Part shown: positions 61,442-64,000 of the stretch, in pieces | How positions within the stretch are numbered: position 1 is the first letter of the stretch | Layout of the letters: every line of letters begins with the position of its first letter | Source: Pseudomonadota bacterium | GTDB taxonomy: Bacteria; Pseudomonadota; Gammaproteobacteria; Xanthomonadales; Xanthomonadaceae | Assembly (NCBI GenBank): GCA_023419315.1 | Contig: JAEZYE010000009.1 | Span: 67,719 to 131,718 of the forward strand | Direction: 5' to 3' | Length of the DNA stretch: 64,000 nt | Notes under the pieces: generated by a model | What the model saw: only the letters and a program-made list of their open reading frames with translations | The model's database searches: none | What the model was told of the DNA's origin: nothing | Position numbers and translations under genes: made by a program

Positions 61442-61969
61442 ATGACTGCCATGCCCGACTGGTCCGATTTCATCCGCGATGTTCCCGACTTCCCCAAGCC
61501 GGGCATCGTGTTCAAGGACATCACGCCCGTGCTTGCGAATGCGGAGGCCTTCGCCAGCGCCATCGATGCGATGGCCAGGCCGTGGCGGGACGTGCCACTC
61601 GATGCCGTGATTGGCATCGAATCGCGTGGCTTCATCCTGGGCGCCGCCCTGGCGCGGGAACTGGATGTCGGCTTCGTGCCGGTACGCAAGCCGGGCAAGC
61701 TGCCCGCGAAAACGCTGTCGCTGGACTACCGGCTGGAATACGGCAGCGATCGTCTGGAGATGCATGCCGACGCGCTTCCGCCCGGCGCGCGCGTGCTGAT
61801 CATCGACGACGTGCTCGCCACCGGCGGCACATTGCGTGCCGCCCTGGCGCTGGCCCGCTTGCAGGGCGCGGAGGTGCTCGGCACCGCGGTGCTGGTTGAA
61901 CTGGCGTTCCTGGCCGCGCGCGAACGCTGGGATGATCCCGCGCCGCTGTTGGCCGCACTGGCGTTCTGA
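61442..61969 (+). CDS. apt: Adenine phosphoribosyltransferase
   Basis: 175-residue salvage enzyme, adenine + PRPP to AMP. FPKPGIVFKDITPVL near the N terminus, GIESRGFILGAALA, VRKPGKLPAKT and the PRPP loop VLIIDDVLATGGTLRAAL are diagnostic. ATG 61442 (MTAMPDWSDF) fits; ATG 61451 is the alternative. Divergent from the DUF1993 gene; the EEP hydrolase follows after 76 bases. Confidence 0.95.
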   Translation: MTAMPDWSDFIRDVPDFPKPGIVFKDITPVLANAEAFASAIDAMARPWRDVPLDAVIGIESRGFILGAALARELDVGFVPVRKPGKLPAKTLSLDYRLEYGSDRLEMHADALPPGARVLIIDDVLATGGTLRAALALARLQGAEVLGTAVLVELAFLAARERWDDPAPLLAALAF

Positions 61970-62045
61970 TCATCGACGGTCGACACAAGGCACGCAGGTT
62001 GAAGCCCCTACACTCCGTGCACCGACGAATCCGAGGATCCTGCAC

Positions 62046-62867
62046 ATGCGCCATGGTTTGATCACGTTGCTGCTGGGGCTGGCGATGATATGGCCGGCCT
62101 TCGCAGACGAACGCGCGGACGCCGCGCCGCTTCGGGTGATGACATTCAATGTCCGCCTGCCGACCGATGCCGATGGCGAGGACCGCTGGATCAAGCGGCG
62201 CGATCTGCTGGTGCAGACGTTGCGGGAAACCCGGCCGGATGTCGTCGGAACGCAGGAACTGTTCGCCGAGCAGGGCGACTACATCGTGCAGCATCTGCCC
62301 GGCTATGCGTGGTTCGGGCGCGGTCGCAGTGGCGATGCATCGAAGACCGCGGACGAACACATGGGCGTGTTCTATCGCAAGGATGCACTGCACGTGATCG
62401 AGTCGGGCGATTTCTGGTTGTCGGACACGCCGGACGTCGCGGGCAGCATCACCTGGGGCAATCTCTATCCGCGCATGGTGACGTGGGCGTTGTTCGAGCG
62501 CAGCGCCGACGGCCGCCGCTTCTATCTCTTCAATACCCACCTGCCGTATCGCGATCAGGACGAACCCATCCGCGCGCGTGGCGTCACCCTGTTGCGTGAC
62601 CGCATCGCGGCGTTGCCCGCCGATGTGCCCGTCGTGGTCACCGGCGATTTCAACACCACACCCGATACACCGGTGCATGCGCTCATCAGCCGCGATCTGG
62701 CTGACGCGTGGTCCGGCTCCGCGCGACGCAGCGGACCCGAAGCAACTTTCCATGCATTCAAGGGGCAGGCGGATCGCCGCATCGACTGGATCCTCGTGCG
62801 TGGACTGGAAGCACGCACGATCGAAACGGTGACGCGGAACCAGAACGGTCGCTATCCGTCCGATTGA
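62046..62867 (+). CDS. Exported EEP-family hydrolase, C-terminus cut by IS element
   Basis: 273 visible residues: signal peptide (LITLLLGLAMIWPAFA), then an endonuclease/exonuclease/phosphatase domain. MTFNVRLPTDADGED, GTQELF, FNTHLPY and VVTGDFNTTPDTP are the catalytic motifs. It ends RYPSD-stop, whereas family members continue with SDHxP, whose His is the general base. The TGA at 62865-62867 is the first three bases of the inserted element. The enzyme is therefore probably inactive; related intact proteins are predicted sugar-phosphatase or nuclease-like secreted enzymes. Confidence 0.85.
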   Translation: MRHGLITLLLGLAMIWPAFADERADAAPLRVMTFNVRLPTDADGEDRWIKRRDLLVQTLRETRPDVVGTQELFAEQGDYIVQHLPGYAWFGRGRSGDASKTADEHMGVFYRKDALHVIESGDFWLSDTPDVAGSITWGNLYPRMVTWALFERSADGRRFYLFNTHLPYRDQDEPIRARGVTLLRDRIAALPADVPVVVTGDFNTTPDTPVHALISRDLADAWSGSARRSGPEATFHAFKGQADRRIDWILVRGLEARTIETVTRNQNGRYPSD

Positions 62868-62893
62868 CCTGCCGGGTTTTTTAGGACCACCCA

Positions 62894-63757
62894 TTAGTTG
62901 ACGATGGCTCGATGGGTGGGTGTTGGTTGCTGCTCTTGCTGCTGATCTTCCTTGAACTGCTTGGGTGTCCGGTAGCCAAGGCTCGAGTGCGGCCTGTCCT
63001 CGTTGTAGTGCCGCCGCCAGGTTTCGATGATGACCCGGGCTTCGATCCGGTTCCGGAACCATTCCATGCTCAGGCACTCGTCGCGGAACTTGCCGTTGAG
63101 GCTCTCAGCGGTGCCATTCTGCCAAGGCTTGCCCGGTTCGATGAAGGCCGTCTCGATGCCGGCGCTCTGTAGCCACTTCAGGACGGCTCGACTGACGAAC
63201 TCGGGCCCATTGTCCGACCGCAGGTAACGGGGCGCCCCGTGCTGGCTGACCAGCCGCGACAGCACTTCGAGCACGCGCCTGGAACGGATGCTGCCCTGGA
63301 CGTCGATGGCCAAAGCCTCATGGGTCCATTCGTCGGTGACGACCAGGCACTTCAGGCCCTTTCCGTTGGCGCAGCCATCGAAGACGAAGTCGTAGGCCCA
63401 GACCTGGTTCGGGCCCATGACAGGCAACGGCCGCGGCCGGGAGGCCGCCACGCGCTTGCGCGGCCGCTTCTTCGGCACCTGCAGCCTGGCCCGTTGCCAC
63501 AGCCGGAACATCCGGTCCCAGCCCATCCGGAAGCCTTCGCGCTCCAGGTAGACATGGATCCGGCGATAGCCGAACCGCGGGTACATGGCGGCATAGTGCT
63601 TCATCCGTTCGATCACCGGCGCATCCTTGGCGGGCTGGGTGGCGAGGTAGCCCAGCGTCGAGCGCGGCACGCCCAGAAGCGCGCAGGCACGGCGTTGACT
63701 GATTCGGCGATCAACCAGGACCGGAACCAGGGCGCGCCGTGCCGGCGCGCTCACCAC
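62894..63757 (-). CDS. IS3-family transposase OrfB
   Basis: 287-residue catalytic part of the transposase. DDE residues are visible: Asp in VWAYDFVFDG, Asp in RSDNGPEFV and Glu in GTAESLNGKFRDE; WRRHYNEDRPHSSLGYRTP at the C terminus is typical of the IS407/IS51 branch. It is likely made as an OrfAB fusion by -1 slippage on AAAAAAG (63757-63763); the GTG at 63757 may not be a real start. No internal stop or frameshift is seen, so it may be active. Confidence 0.92.
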   Translation of the reverse strand: MVSAPARRALVPVLVDRRISQRRACALLGVPRSTLGYLATQPAKDAPVIERMKHYAAMYPRFGYRRIHVYLEREGFRMGWDRMFRLWQRARLQVPKKRPRKRVAASRPRPLPVMGPNQVWAYDFVFDGCANGKGLKCLVVTDEWTHEALAIDVQGSIRSRRVLEVLSRLVSQHGAPRYLRSDNGPEFVSRAVLKWLQSAGIETAFIEPGKPWQNGTAESLNGKFRDECLSMEWFRNRIEARVIIETWRRHYNEDRPHSSLGYRTPKQFKEDQQQEQQPTPTHRAIVN

Positions 63758-64000
63758 TTTTTTGCGGTGACCTCCTTCATGACCTCGATCTCCAGGTCCC
63801 GCTCGGCCAACAACTTCTTCAGCCGGGCGTTCTCCTGCTGCAGACCGCGCAGCTGCTTCACGTCAGCCGCCTCCAGCTGGCCATACCGCTTGCGCCACAC
63901 GTATAGCGTCTGCTCGCTGACGCCATGCTTCCTGGCCACGTCCGCAATCGGCGCCTTGTCGGCCTCGCGGAGGATCTTGACCATCTGGTCTTCGGTGAAT
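63751..64000 (-). CDS. IS3-family transposase OrfA, 5' end outside window
   Basis: About 82 visible residues of an HTH_Tnp_1 protein that binds the element's ends. FTEDQMVKILREADKAPIA and KHGVSEQTLYVWRKRYG form the HTH; the C-terminal part is a leucine zipper (LRGLQQENARLKKLLAERDL). The frame is open to the window edge through FTEDQ, so the usual start (MKKSRFTEEQ-like) lies beyond; ATG 63984 is internal. Stop TGA at 63751-63753 overlaps OrfB. Confidence 0.9.
   Translation of the reverse strand, partial: FTEDQMVKILREADKAPIADVARKHGVSEQTLYVWRKRYGQLEAADVKQLRGLQQENARLKKLLAERDLEIEVMKEVTAKKW
63757..63763 (-). promoter_or_regulatory. Programmed -1 frameshift heptamer
   Basis: On the minus strand the sequence reads GC-A-AAA-AAG, a canonical A-AAA-AAG slippery heptamer in the OrfA frame, three codons before the OrfA stop. 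Slippage joins ...TAKK to VVSAPARR of OrfB. Confidence 0.8.

Larger units (their letters stand above)
62865..64000 (-). mobile_element. IS3-family insertion sequence (IS407-like), partial at window end
   Basis: The left terminus begins TGACCTGCCGGG at 62865, directly after the interrupted EEP frame, and the element runs past the right edge. It holds OrfB (62894-63757) and most of OrfA (63751 to the edge) on the minus strand with a -1 frameshift signal between. The transposase sequence and TG-start terminus fit the IS3 family, IS407 group. The other inverted repeat and target duplication are outside the window. Confidence 0.88.

Overview
The window is high-GC chromosomal DNA from a gammaproteobacterium, most likely a member of the Xanthomonadaceae/Lysobacteraceae (Lysobacter, Luteimonas or Pseudoxanthomonas-like). 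The evidence is the order zapA - 6S RNA - fau - EVE - rpiA, several small proteins whose families are largely confined to this group (XAC0095-like, DUF3247), a short-lid adenylate kinase beside a PPi-dependent phosphofructokinase, and a SmeUVWU2X-like efflux operon of the type known from Stenotrophomonas. No tRNA, rRNA or CRISPR array was recognised. Start codons were chosen by family length, Shine-Dalgarno sequences and overlaps.

Layout. 1-6.1 kb: 5'-truncated pepQ, a DUF2007 protein, ygfB-pepP on the minus strand, and a PAS-PAS-GGDEF-EAL protein. 6.2-13.1 kb: a plus-strand housekeeping run (ZapB-like coiled coil, zapA, 6S RNA, fau, EVE protein, rpiA, DUF192 lipoprotein, SirB1 family, thiE, hemL, HAD hydrolase) with a divergent rubredoxin. 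13.1-18.9 kb: a minus-strand run (argD, isochorismatase-like, glyoxalase I, DoxX, HIT, SDR, an outer-membrane protein and the C-terminal remnant of an MFS transporter). 19.6-21.6 kb: a DedA-PAP2-LssY fusion. 21.6-26.0 kb, minus strand: LON-domain protein, mpl, secreted GH5 glycosidase, adk. 26.2-31.6 kb: PPi-phosphofructokinase, a lower-GC GIY-YIG protein, a periplasmic unknown and a proton-pumping pyrophosphatase with a C-terminal OmpA-like domain.

32.3-41.6 kb: a divergent LysR regulator and a five-gene RND efflux operon (SDR, membrane fusion protein, RND pump, second SDR, outer-membrane factor), matching smeRv-smeU1VWU2X in order and content. 41.7-54.0 kb: mostly single conserved genes (XRE regulator, lipocalin, BON protein, Gfo/Idh oxidoreductase, ABC exporter, PQQ-type sugar dehydrogenase, DJ-1/PfpI, 6-phosphogluconate dehydrogenase, hydrolase, epimerase, AraC regulator). 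54.1-60.2 kb: an AhpD-like protein, a Rof-type Rho antiterminator homologue, an OmpA protein and a 1369-residue Bap-like repeat adhesin. 60.8-64 kb: DUF1993 protein, apt, a metal-dependent EEP hydrolase cut off by an insertion sequence, and most of that IS3-family element running off the window end.

The observations most worth checking are the H+-PPase/OmpA fusion next to a PPi-dependent glycolytic enzyme, the IS insertion that supplies the stop codon and removes the catalytic His of the EEP enzyme, the adhesin with near-identical DNA repeats but no visible secretion genes, and the PAP2 domain that lacks its catalytic motifs. No wholly new defence or mobile system could be demonstrated from the sequence alone.
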